Source: Hippophae tibetana
Taxonomy: Eukaryota > Streptophyta > Magnoliopsida > Rosales > Elaeagnaceae
Assembly: GCA_037013495.1 (NCBI GenBank)
Contig: CM072811.1
Location: 10,545,190-10,609,189, forward strand
DNA: 64,000 bases
Direction: 5' to 3'
A program made the position numbers and the translations under genes. The notes beneath the pieces were generated by a model. The model worked only from the letters and a program-made list of their open reading frames with translations. It was not told the DNA's origin and made no database searches. Positions 21,763 through 35,108 of the stretch are shown here, piece after piece; within the stretch, counting starts at the first letter, position 1, and each line of letters opens with the position of its first letter.

Positions 21763-23673
21763 ATAAACAACAAAGAAAATTTTAAAATAATGAAAAATAT
21801 GAATTACAAAGATAAGATATAAAAAATCAAAAACATCTCATTCTTTTTAATATCGTTTAAGATTACAACTAAAATCTATAAAATAAGTCATCTTTTTATT
21901 CAATATATATAGGAGTTACTATAACAATTAATTGAAAACTACTTTCGTATTTTAATAAAAAATGTAACAATATAGAAATTTTCCAATCTTTGTATAATGA
22001 ATTTGAATTCGCTTAGACTATACTCTCACGAGGAAAACACTCAAATACAATAAACCTATTGGTTCAAATATTCATTCAAAGGTATAAAAGAATAGAGCTT
22101 TTGTATAGAAATGATGTAATAGTTTTGCATATGTTTAAAGATGAAAAAGACTAAAAATAGTGCATAATATTAATCTCGTGAAAGTAATCAAATTAAAGGA
22201 TTTTATAAAGAAATAAAATATTATTTTTATCCAACGATTAAATTTATCGAATAAATTTGGAAGTAACTTTTTAGGGTTTAATAAAATGCGAAATGACTTC
22301 ATGGGGAAGTATTTCCTGTATTTTTCTTTTATATTTAGCCAATTCTCATAGGGATATTGGGTCATAGTAAAAAGTTTGTACTATTAATTTTTTTTCTTTG
22401 TTTTATTTATATCTACTTTCTGTTTTAGAGATATATAGTTATTAATGAAAATGACCCATTTATAAATTATACCTATATTAAATAATAAGGTGAGTAGTTA
22501 ATTTGTGTTTTTTCTTTGTATTGGTTTAAGTAACCCCATATATGACTCTTTTTTAGAATTCATGAATCCATGAATACACAAACATATACTTTAAATTTCA
22601 ACTTAACTTATTCAAGTCAAGTAATAAAAATAAAAATTTAGCACTCTATTAGGTGTAATTCAATGGAGAGGCCTAGAGATATAATCTAACAATTTAAAAA
22701 TTCAAATTGTTAAGACAAATAAACAACAAAGAAAATTTTAAAATAATGAAAAATATGAATTACAAAGATAAGATATAAAAAATCAAAAACATCTCATTCT
22801 TTTTAATATCGTTTAAGATTACAACTAAAATCTATAAAATAAGTCATCTTTTTATTCAATATATATAGGAGTTACTATAACAATTAATTGAAAACTACTT
22901 TCGTATTTTAATAAAAAATGTAACAATATAGAAATTTTCCAATCTTTGTATAATGAATTTGAATTCGCTTAGACTATACTCTCACGAGGCAAACACTCAA
23001 ATACAATAAACCTATTGGTTCAAATATTCATTCAAAGGTATAAAAGAATAGAGCTTTTGTATAGAAATGATGTAATAGTTTTGCATATGTTTAAAGATGA
23101 AAAAGACTAAAAATAGTGCATAATATTAATCTCGTGAAAGTAATCAAATTAAAGGATTTTATAAAGAAATAAAATATTATTTTTATCCAACGATTAAATT
23201 TATCGAATAAATTTGGAAGTAACTTTTTAGGGTTTAATAAAATGCGAAATGACTTCATGGGGAAGTATTTCCTGTATTTTTCTTTTATATTTAGCCAATT
23301 CTCATAGGGATATTGGGTCATAGTAAAAAGTTTGTACTATTAATTTTTTTTCTTTGTTTTATTTATATCTACTTTCTGTTTTAGAGATATATAGTTATTA
23401 ATGAAAATGACCCATTTATAAATTATACCTATATTAAATAATAAGGTGAGTAGTTAATTTGTGTTTTTTCTTTGTATTGGTTTAAGTAACCCCATATATG
23501 ACTCTTTTTTAGAATTCATGAATGCATGAATACACAGACATATACTTTAAATTTCTACTTAACTTATTCAAGTCAAGTAATAAAAATAAAAATTTAACAC
23601 TCTATTAGGTGTAATTCAATGCAGAGGCCTAGAGGGATAATCGAACAATTTAAAATTCAAATTGTTAAGACAA
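21763..23673. repeat. Near-identical adjacent unit pair
   Basis: Units 17 and 18 share rare variants: TTTTTAATATCG, TATAGGAGTTAC, AACAATATAGAAATT and AATAAACCTATTGG. They look like a very recent single-unit duplication. Their flanks (units 16 and 19, starting at 20807 and 23674) also match each other through AAAAAAATGAAAAATATG and ATAAACATTC. Confidence 0.75.
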
Positions 23674-26600
23674 ATAAACAACAAAGAAAATTTTAAAAAA
23701 ATGAAAAATATGAATTACAAATTTAAAATATAAACATTCAAAAACATCTCATTCTTTTTAATGTCGTTTAAGATTACAACTAAAATCTATAATTTAAGTT
23801 ATCTTATTGTTCCAAATATTTAGGATTTACTATAACAATTAATTGAAAACTACTTTCGTATTTTAATAAAAAATGTAACAATATCGAAATTTTCCAATCT
23901 TTGTATAATGAATTTGAATTCGCTTAGACTATACTCTCACGAGGCAAACACTCAAATACAATAATCATATTGGTTCAAATATTCATTCAAAGGTATAAAA
24001 GAATAGAGCTTTTGTAAAGAAATGATCTAATAGTTTTGCATATGTTTAAAAATGAAAAAGCCTAAAAATAGTGCATAATATTAATCTCGTGAAAGTAATC
24101 AAATTAAAGGATTTTATATAGAAATAAAATATTATTTTTATCCAACGATTAAATTTATCGAATAAATTTTGAAGTAACTTTTTAGAGATGAATAAAATGC
24201 AAAATGACTTCATGTGGAAGTATTTCCTATATTTTTCTTTTATATTTAGCCAATTCTCCTACGGATATTGGGTGATAGTATTAAGTTTGTACTATTCATT
24301 TTTTCTATTTGTTTTATTTATATCTACTTTTTGTTTTAGAGATATATAGTTATTAATGAAAAGGACCCATTTATAAATTATACCTATATTAAATAATAAG
24401 GTGAGTAGTTAATTTGTGTTTTTTGTTTGTATTGGTTTATGTAACCCCATATATGACTCTTTTTTAGAATTCATGAATGCATGAATACACAGACATATAC
24501 TTTAAATTTCTACTTAACTTATTCAAGTCAAGTAATAAAAATAAAAATTTAACACTACATTAGGTGTAATTCAATGGAGAGGCCGAGAGAGATAATCTAA
24601 GAATTTAAAATTCAAATTGTTAAGACAAATAAACAACAAAGAAAATTTTAAAATAATGAAAAATATGAATTACAAAGATAAGATATAAAAAATCTAAAAA
24701 ATCTCATTCTTTTTATTGTTGTTTACGATTACAACTAAAATCTATAAAATAAGTCATCTTGTTATTCAATATATATAGGATTTTACTATAACAATTAATT
24801 GAAAACTACTTTCGTATGTTAATAAAAAATGTAACAAAATCGAAATTTTCCAATCTTTGTATAATAAATTTGAATTCGCTTAGACTATACTCTCACGAGG
24901 CAAACACTCAAATACAATAAACCTATTGGTTCAAATATTCATTCAAAGGTATAAAAGAATAGAGCTTTTGTAAAGAAATGATGTAATAGTTTTGCATATG
25001 TTTAAAGATGAAAAAGACTAAAAATAGTGCATAATATTAATCTCGTGAAAGTAATCAAATTAAAGGATTTTATATAGAAATAAAATATTATTTTTATCCA
25101 ACGATTAAATTTATCGAATAAATTTTGAAGTAACTTTTTAGGGTTGAATAAAATGCGAAATGACTACATGGGGAAGTATTTCCTGTATTTTTCTTTTATA
25201 TTTAGCCAATCCTCATAGGCATATTGGGTCATAGTAAAAAGTTTGTACTATTCATTTTTTTTCTTTGTTTCATTTATATCTACTTTTTGTTTTAGCGATA
25301 TATAGTTATTAATGAAAATGACCCATTTATAAATTATACCTATATTAAATAATAAGGTGAGTAGTTAATTGTGTGTTTTTCTTTGTATTGGTTTAAGTAA
25401 CCCTATATATGACTCTTTTTTAGAATTAATGAATGCATGAATACACAGACATATACTTTAAATTTCTACTTAACTTATTCAAGTCAAGTAATAAAAATAA
25501 AAATTTAACACTCTATTAGGTGTAATTCAATGCAGAGGCCTAGAGAGATAATCTAACAATTTAAAATTCAAATTGTTAAGACAAATAAACAACAAATAAA
25601 ATTTTAAAATAATGAAAAATATGAATTACAAATATAAGATATAAAAAATCAAAAACATCTCATTCTTTTTAATATCGTTTAAGATTACCACTAAAATCTA
25701 TAAAATACGTCATCTTTTTATTCAATATATATAGGATTTACTATAACAATTAATTGAAAACTACTTTCGTATTTTAATAAAAAATGTAACAATATCGAAA
25801 TTTTCCAATCTTTGTATAATGAATTTGAATTCGCTTAGACTATACTCTCACGAGGCAAACACTCAAATACAATAATCCTATTGGTTCAAATATTCATTCA
25901 AAGGTATAAAAGAATAGAGCTTTTTGTATAGAAATGATCTAATAGTTATGCATATGTTTAAAGATGAAAAGACTAAAAATAGTGCATAATATTAATCTCG
26001 TGAAAGTAATCAAATTAAAGGCTTTTATAAAGAAATAAAATATTATTTTTATCCAACGATTAAATTTATCGAATAAATTTGGTAGTAACTTTTTAGGGTT
26101 TAATAAAATGCGAAATGACTTCATGGGGAAGTATTTCCTGTATTTTTCTTTTATATTTAGCCAATTCTCATAGGGATATTGGGTCATAGTAAAAAGTTTT
26201 TACTATTCATTTTTTTTTCTTTGTTTTATTTATATCTACTTTCTGTTTTAGAGATATATAGTTATTAATGAAAATGACCCATTTATAAATTATACCTATA
26301 TTAAATAATAAGGTGAGTACTTAATTGTGTTTTTTCTTTGTATTGGTTTAAGTAACCCTATATATGACTCTTTTTTAGAATATATGAATGCATGAATACA
26401 CACACATATACTTTAAATTTCTACTTAACTTATTCAAGTCAAGTAATAAAAATAAAAATTTAACACTCTATTAGCTGTAATTCAATGCAGAGCCTAAAGA
26501 GATAATCTAACAATTTAAAATTTAAATTGTAAAGACAAATAAACAACAAAGAAAATATTAAAATAAAGAAAAATATGAATTACAAAGATAAGATATAAAA

Positions 26601-29386
26601 AATCTCATTCTTTTTATGTCGTTTAAGATTACAACTAAAATCTATAAAATAAGTCATCTTGTTATTCAATATATATAGGATTTACTATAACAATTAATTG
26701 AAAACTACTTTCGTATTTTAATAAAATATGTAACAATATTGAAATTTTCCAATCTTTTTATAATGAAGTTGAATTCGCTTAGACTATACTCTCACGATGC
26801 AAACACTCAAATACAATAATCTATTGGTTCAAATATTCATTCAAAGCTATAAAAGAATAGAGCTTTTGTATAGAAATGATTAATAGTTTTGCATATTTTA
26901 AGATGAAAAAGGCTAAAAATAGTGAATAATATTAATCTCGTGAAAGTAATCAAATTAAAGGATTTTATAACAAAGTAAAATATTATTTTTATCCAACCAT
27001 TAAATTTATCGAATAAATTATGAAGTAAATTTTTAGAGATGAATAAAATGCAAAATGACTTCATGGGGAAGTATTTCCTGTATTTTTCTCTTATATTTAG
27101 CCAATTCTCATAGGGATATTGGGTCATAGTAAAAAGTTTGTACTATTCATTTTTTTTCTTTGTTTTATTTATATCTACTTTTTGTTTTAGAGATATATAG
27201 TTATTAATGAAAATGACCCATTTATAAATTATACCTATATTAAATAATAAGGTGAGTAGTTAATTTCTGTTTTTTCTTTGTATTGGTTTAAGTAACCCCA
27301 TATATGACTCTTTTTTAGAATTCATGAATGCATGAATACACAGACATATACTTTAAATTTCTACTTAACTTATTCAAGTCAAGTAATAAAAGTAAAAATT
27401 TAACACTCCATTAGGTGTAATTCAATGCAGAGGCCTAGAGAGATAATCTAACAATTTAAAATTCAAATTGTTAAGACAAATAAACAACAAAGAAATTTTA
27501 AAATAATGAAAAATATAAATTACATAGATAAGATATAAAAAATCTAAAACATCTAATTCTTTTTAATGTCGTTTAAGATTACAACTAAAATCTATAAAAT
27601 AAGTCATCTTGTTATTCAATATATATAGGATTTACTATAACAATTAATTGAAAACTACTTTCGTATGTTAATAAAAAATGTAACAAAATCGAATTTTCCA
27701 ATCTTGGTATAATGAATATGAAATAGCTTAGACTATACTCTCACGACGCAAACACTCAAATACAATAATGCTATTGGTTCAAATATTCATTCAAAGCTAT
27801 AAAAGAATAGAGCTTTTGTATAGAAATGATATAATAGTTTTGCATATGTTTAAAGATGAAAAAGGCTAAAATAGTGCATAATATTAATCTCGTGAAAGTA
27901 ATCAAATTAAAGGATTTTATAACAAAATAAAATATTATTTTTATCCAACGATTAAATTTATCGAATAAATTTTGAAGTTACTTTTTAGAGATGAATAAAA
28001 TGCAAATTGACTTCATGTGGAAGTATTTCCTGTATTTATCTTTTATATTTAGCCAATTCTCCTACGGATATTGGGTCATAGTATTAAGTTTGTACTATTC
28101 ATTTTTTCTATTTGTTTTATTTATATCTACTTTTTGTTTTAGAGATATATAGTTATAATGAAAAGGACCCATTTATAAATTATACCTATATTAAATAATA
28201 AGGTGAGTAGTTAATTTTTGTTTTTTCTTCGTATTGGGTTAAGTAACCCCATATATGACTCTTTTTTAGAATTCATGAATGCATGAATACACAGACATAT
28301 AATTTAAATTTCTACTTAACTTATTCAAGTCAAGTAATAAAAATAAAAATTTAACACTCCATTAGGTGTAATTCAATGTAGAGGCCGAGAGAGATAATCT
28401 AACAATTTAAAAATTCAAATTGTTAAGACAAATAAACAACAAAGAAAATTTTAAAATAATGAAAAATATGAATTACAAAGATAAGATATAAAAAATCTAA
28501 AAAATCTCATTCTTTTTAATGTCGTTTAAGATTACAACTAAAATCAATAAAATAAGTCATCTTGTTATTCAATATATTTAGGATTTACTATAACAATTAA
28601 TTGAAAACTACTTTCGTATTTTAATAAAAAATGTAACAATATCGAAATTTTCCAATCTTTGTATAATGAATCTGAATTCGCTTAGACTATACTCTCACGA
28701 GGCAAACACTCAAATACAATAATCATATTGGTTCAAATATTCATTCAAAGGTATAAAAGAATAGAGCTTTTGTAAAGAAATGATCTAATAGTTTTGCATA
28801 TGTTTAAAGATGAAAAAGCCTAAAAATAGTGCATAATATTAATCTCGTGAAAGTAATCAAATTAAAGGATTTTATATAGAAATAAAATATTATTTTTATC
28901 CAACGATTAAATTTATCGAATAAATTTTGAAGTAACTTTTTAGGGTTGAATAAAATGCGAAATGACTTCATGGGGAAGAATTTCCTGTATTTTTCTTTTA
29001 TATTTAGCCAATTCTCATAGGGATATTGGGTCATAGTAAAAAGTTTGTACTATTCATTTTTTTTCTTTGTTTTATTTATATCTACTTTTTGTTTTAGCGA
29101 TATATAGTTATTAATGAAAATGACCCATTTATAAATTATACCTATATTAAATAATAAGGTGAGTAGTTAATTTGTGTTTTTTCTTTGTATTGGTTTAAGT
29201 AACCCCATATATGACTCTTTTTTAGAATTCATGAATGCATGAATACACAGACATATACTTTAAATTTCTACTTAACTTATTCAAGTCAAGTAATAAAAAT
29301 AAAAATTTAACACTCTATTAGGTGTAATTCAATGTAGAGGCCTAGTGAGATAATCTAACAATTTAAAATTCAAATTGTTAAGACAA

Positions 29387-32300
29387 ATAAACAACAAATA
29401 AAATTTTAAAATAATGAAAAATATGAATTACAAATTTAAGATATAAACAATCAAAAACATCTCATTCTTTTTAATGTCGTTTAAGATTACAACTAAAATC
29501 TATAATTTAAGTTATCTTATTGTTCCAAATATTTAGGATTTACTATAACAATTAATTGAAAACTACTTTCGTATTTTAATAAAAAATGTAACAATATCGA
29601 AATTTTCCAATCTTTGTATAATGAATTTGAATTCGCTTAGACTATACTCTCTCGAGGCAAACACTCAAATACAATAATCCTATTTGTTCAAATATTCATT
29701 CAAAGGTATAAAAGAATAGAGCTTTTGTATAGAAATGATCTAATAGTTTTGCATATGTTTAAAGATGAAAAAGAATAAAAATAGTGCATAATATTAATCT
29801 CGTGAAAGTAATCAAATTAAAGGATTTTATAAAGAAATAAAATATTATTTTTATCCAAAGATTAAATTTATCGAATAAATGTGGAAGTAACTTTTTAGGG
29901 TTGAATAAAATGCGAAATGACTTCAAGGGGAAGTATTTCCTGTATTTTTCTTTTATATTTAGCCAATTCTCATAGGCATATTGGGCCATAGTAAAAAGTT
30001 TGTACTATTCATTTTTTTTCTTTGTTTTATTTATATCTACTTTTTGTTTTAGCGATATATAGTTATTAATGAAAATGACCCATTTATAAATTATACCTAT
30101 ATTAAATAATAAGGTGAGTAGTTAATTTGTGTTTTTTCTTTGTATTGGTTTAAGTAACCCCATATATGACTCTTTTTTAGAATTTATTAATGCATGAATA
30201 CACAGACATATAATTTAAATTTCTACTTAACTTATTCAAGTCAAGTAATAAAAATAAAAATTTAACACTCTATTAGGTGTAATTCAATGCAGAGGCCTAG
30301 AGAGATAATCTAACAATTTAAAATTCAAATTGTTAAGACAAATAAACAACAAAGAAAATTTTAAAATAATGAAAAATATGAATTACAAAGATAAGATATA
30401 AAAAATCAAAAACATCTCATTCTTTTTAATTTCGTTTAAGATTACCACTAAAATCTATAAAATAAGTCATCTTTTTATTCAATATATATAGGATTTACTA
30501 TAACAATTAATTGAAAACTACTTTCGTATTTTAATAAAAAATGTAACAATATCGAAATTTTCCAATCTTTGTGTAATGAATTTGAATTCGCTTAGACTAT
30601 ACTCTCACGAGGCAAACACTCAAATACAATAATCCTATTGGTTCAAATATTCATTCAAAGGTATAAAAGAATAGAGCTTTTGTATAGTAATGATCTAATA
30701 GTTATGCATATGTTTAAAGATGAAAAAGAGTAAAAATAGTGCATAATATTAATCTCGTGAAAGTAATCAAATTAAAGGATTTTATAAAGAAATAAAATAT
30801 TATTTTTATCCAACGATTAAATTTATCGAATAAATTTGGAAGTAACTTTTTAGGGTTTAATAAAATGCGAAATGACTTCATGGGGAAGTATTTCCTGTAT
30901 TTTTCTTTTATATTTAGCCAATTCTCATAGGGATATTGGCTCATAGTAAAAAGTTTTTACTATTCATTTTTTTTCTTTGTTTTATTTATATCTACTTTCT
31001 GTTTTAGAGATATATAGTTATTAATGAAAATGACCCATTTATAAATTATACCTATATTAAATAATAAGGTGAGTACTTAATTTGTGTTTTTTCTTTGTAT
31101 TGGTTTAAGTAACCCCATATATGACTCTTTTTTAGAATTCATGAATGCATGAATACACAGACATATACTTTAAATTTCTAGTTAACTTATTCAAGTCAAG
31201 TAATAAAAATAAAAATTTAACACTCTATTAGGTGTAATTCAATGCAGAGGCCTAGAGAGATAATCTAACAATTTAAAATTCAAATTGTTAAGACAAATAA
31301 ACAACAAATAAAATTTTAAAATAATGAAAAATATGAATTACAAATTTAAGATATAAACAATCAAAAACATGTCATTCTTTTTAATGTCGTTTAAGATTAC
31401 AACTAAAATCTATAATTTAAGTTATCTTATTGTTCCAAATATTTAGGATTTACTATAACAATTAATTGAAAACTACTTTCGTATTTTAATAAAAAATGTA
31501 ACAATATCGAAATTTTCCAATCTTTGTATAATGAATTTGAATTCGCTTAGACTATACTCTCTCGAGGCAAACACTCAAATACAATAATCCTATTTGTTCA
31601 AATATTCATTCAAAGGTATAAAAGAATAGAGCTTTTGTATAGAAATGATCTAATAGTTTTGCATATGTTTAAAGATGAAAAAGAATAAAAATAGTGCATA
31701 ATATTAATCTCGTGAAAGTAATCAAATTAAAGGATTTTATAAAGAAATAAAATATTATTTTTATCCAAAGATTAAATTTATCGAATAAATTTGGAAGTAA
31801 CTTTTTAGGGTTGAATAAAATGCGAAATGACTTCAAGGGGAAGTATTTCCTGTATTTTTCTTTTATATTTAGCCAATTCTCATAGGCATATTGGGCCATA
31901 GTAAAAAGTTTGTACTATTCATTTTTTTTCTTTGTTTTATTTATATCTACTTTTTGTTTTAGCGATATATAGTTATTAATGAAAATGACCCATTTATAAA
32001 TTATACCTATATTAAATAATAAGGTGAGTAGTTAATTTGTGTTTTTTCTTTGTATTGGTTTAAGTAACCCCATATATGACTCTTTTTTAGAATTCATTAA
32101 TGCATGAATACACAGACATATAATTTAAATTTCTACTTAACTTATTCAAGTCAAGTAATAAAAATAAAAATTTAACACTCTATTAGGTGTAATTCAATGC
32201 AGAGGCCTAGAGAGATAATCTAACAATTTAAAATTCAAATTGTTAAGACAAATAAACAACAAAGAAAATTTTAAAATAATGAAAAATATGAATTACAAAG

Positions 32301-33207
32301 ATAAGATATAAAAAATCAAAAACATCTCATTCTTTTTAATATCGTTTAAGATTACCACTAAAATCTATAAAATAAGTCATCTTTTTATTCAATATATATA
32401 GGATTTACTATAACAATTAATTGAAAACTACTTTCGTATTTTAATAAAAAATGTAACAATATCGAAATTTTCCAATCTTTGTGTAATGAATTTGAATTCG
32501 CTTAGACTATACTCTCACGAGGCAAAAACTCAAATACAATAATCCTATTGGTTCAAATATTCATTCAAAGGTATAAAAGAATAGAGCTTTTGTATAGAAA
32601 TGATCTAATAGTTATGCATATGTTTAAAGATGAAAAAGACTAAAAATAGTGCATAATATTAATCTCGTGAAAGTAATCAAATTAAAGGATTTTATAAAGA
32701 AATAAAATATTATTTTTATCCAACGATTAAATTTATCGAATAAATTTGGAAGTAACTTTTTAGGGTTTAATAAAATGCGAAATGACTTCATGGGGAAGTA
32801 TTTCCTGTATTTTTCTTTTATATTTAGCCAATTCTCATAGGGATATTGGGTCATAGTAAAAAGTTTTTACTATTCATTTTTTTTTCTTTGTTTTATTTAT
32901 ATCTACTTTCTGTTTTAGAGATATATAGTTATTAATGAAAATGACCCATTTATAAATTATACCTATATTAAATAATAAGGTGAGTACTTAATTTGTGTTT
33001 TTTCTTTGTATTGGTTTAAGTAACCCTATATATGACTCTTTTTTAGAATATATGAATGCATGAATACACACACATATACTTTAAATTTCTACTTAACTTA
33101 TTCAAGTCAAGTAATAAAAATAAAAATTTAACACTCTATTAGCTGTAATTCAATGCAGAGGCCTAAAGAGATAATCTAACAATTTAAAATTTAAATTGTA
33201 AAGACAA
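29387..33207. repeat. Dimeric higher-order repeat, two copies of about 1910 bp
   Basis: Units 25+26 and 27+28 form two matching dimers. The first member carries CTCTCTCGAGGCAAAC, TATTTGTTCAAAT and TTGGGCCATAG; the second carries AAGATTACCACTAAAATC and GTGTAATGAATTTG. These rare variants recur exactly 1910 bp apart. Confidence 0.82.
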
Positions 33208-35108
33208 ATAAACAACAAAGAAAATTTTAAAATAAAGAAAAATATGAATTACAAAGATAAGATATAAAAAATCTCATTCTTTTTAATGTCGTTTAAGATT
33301 ACAACTAAAATCTATAAAATAAGTCATCTTGTTATTCAATATATATAGGATTTACTATAACAATTAATTGAAAACTACTTTCGTATTTTAATAAAATATG
33401 TAACAATATTGAAATTTTCCAATCTTTTTATAATGAATTTGAATTCGCTTAGACTATACTCTCACGATGCAAACACTCAAATACAATAATCCTATTGGTT
33501 CAAATATTCATTCAAAGCTATAAAAGAATAGAGCTTTTGTATAGAAATGATATAATAGTTTTGCATATGTTTAAAGATGAAAAAGGCTAAAAATAGTGAA
33601 TAATATTAATCTCGTGAAAGTAATCAAATTAAAGGATTTTATAACAAAGTAAAATATTATTTTTATCCAACCATTAAATTTATCGAATAAACTTTGAAGT
33701 AACTTTTTAGAGATGAATAAAATGCAAAATGACTTCATGGGGAAGTATTTCCTGTATTTTTCTCTTATATTTAGCCAATTCTCCTAGGGATATTGGGTCA
33801 TAGTAAAAAGTTTGTACTATTCATTTTTTTTCTTTGTTTTATTTATATCTACTTTTTGTTTTAGAGATATATAGTTATTAATGAAAAGGACCCATTTATA
33901 AATTATACCTATATTAAATAATAAGGTGAGTAGTTAATTTCTGTTTTTTCTTTGTATTGGGTTAAGTAACCCCATATATGACTCTTTTTTAGAATTCATG
34001 AATGCATGAATACACAGACATATAATTTAAATTTCTACTTAACTTATTCAATTCAAGTAATAAAAGTAAAAATTTAACACTCCATTAGGTGTAATTCAAT
34101 GCAGAGGCCGAGAGAGATAATCTAACAATTTAAAATTCAAATTGTTAAGACAAATAAACAACAAAGAAAATTTTAAAATAATGAAAAATATGAATTACAA
34201 AGATAAGATATAAAAAATCTAAAACATCTAATTCTTTTTAATGTCGTTTAAGATTACAACTAAAATCAATAAAATAAGTCATCTTGTTATTCAATATATT
34301 TAGGATTTACTATAACAATTAATTGAAAACTACTTTCGTATTTTAATAAAAAATGTAACAATACCGAAATTTTCCAATCTTTGTATAATGAATCTGAATT
34401 CGCTTAGACTATACTCTCACGAGGCAAACACTCAAATACAATAATCATATTGGTTCAAATATTCATTCAAAGGTATAAAAGAATAGAGCTTTTGTAAAGA
34501 AATGATCTAATAGTTTTGCATATGTTTAAAGATGAAAAAGCCTAAAAATAGTGCATAATATTAATCTCGTGAAAGTAATCAAATTAAAGGATTTTATATA
34601 GAAATAAAATATTATTTTTATCCAACGATTAAATTTATCGAATAAATTTTGAAGTAACTTTTTAGGGTTGAATAAAATGCGAAATGACTTCATGGGGAAG
34701 AATTTCCTGTATTTTTCTTTTATATTTAGCCAATTCTCATAGGGATATTGGGTCATAGTAAAAAGTTTGTACAATTCATTTTTTTTCTTTGTTTTATTTA
34801 TATCTACTTTTTGTTTTAGCGATATATAGTTATTAATGAAAATGACCCATTTATAAATTATACCTATATTAAATAAAAACGTGAGTAGTTAATTTGTGTT
34901 TTTTCTTTGTATTGGTTTAAGTAACCCCATATATGACTCTTTTTTAGAATTCATGAATGCATGAATACACAAACATATACTTTAAATTTCTACTTAACTT
35001 ATTCAATTCAAGTAATAAAAATAAAAATTTAACACTCTATTAGGTGTAATTCAATGCAGAGGCCTAGAGAGATAATCTAACAATTTAAAATTCAAATTGT
35101 TAAGACAA

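Larger units (their letters stand above)
6481..35108. repeat. Proximal satellite group (units 1-30)
   Basis: Most units here share CTCATAGGCATATTGGGTCAT or its GGGATATTGGGTCAT form, AAAATGACCC, and TTTTTTCTTTGTTTT. The 76-codon minus-strand ORF is open in most of them. Units 19, 20 and 24 and neighbours (about 23.7-28.4 kb) carry distal-type stretches such as CTCCTACGGATATTGG, so they are mosaics. Units 22 and 29-30 are shortened by shared small deletions. Confidence 0.8.

Noticed and set aside
6853..34774. A 76-codon minus-strand ORF recurring in most proximal satellite units (first example 6853-7083)
   Set aside because: It is K/F/I-rich as expected from AT-rich DNA, and unit-to-unit changes are often non-synonymous. 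The distal group has an in-frame TAG at codon 6 or lacks the ATG, while the surrounding DNA is equally conserved. It behaves as a chance ORF in a satellite.
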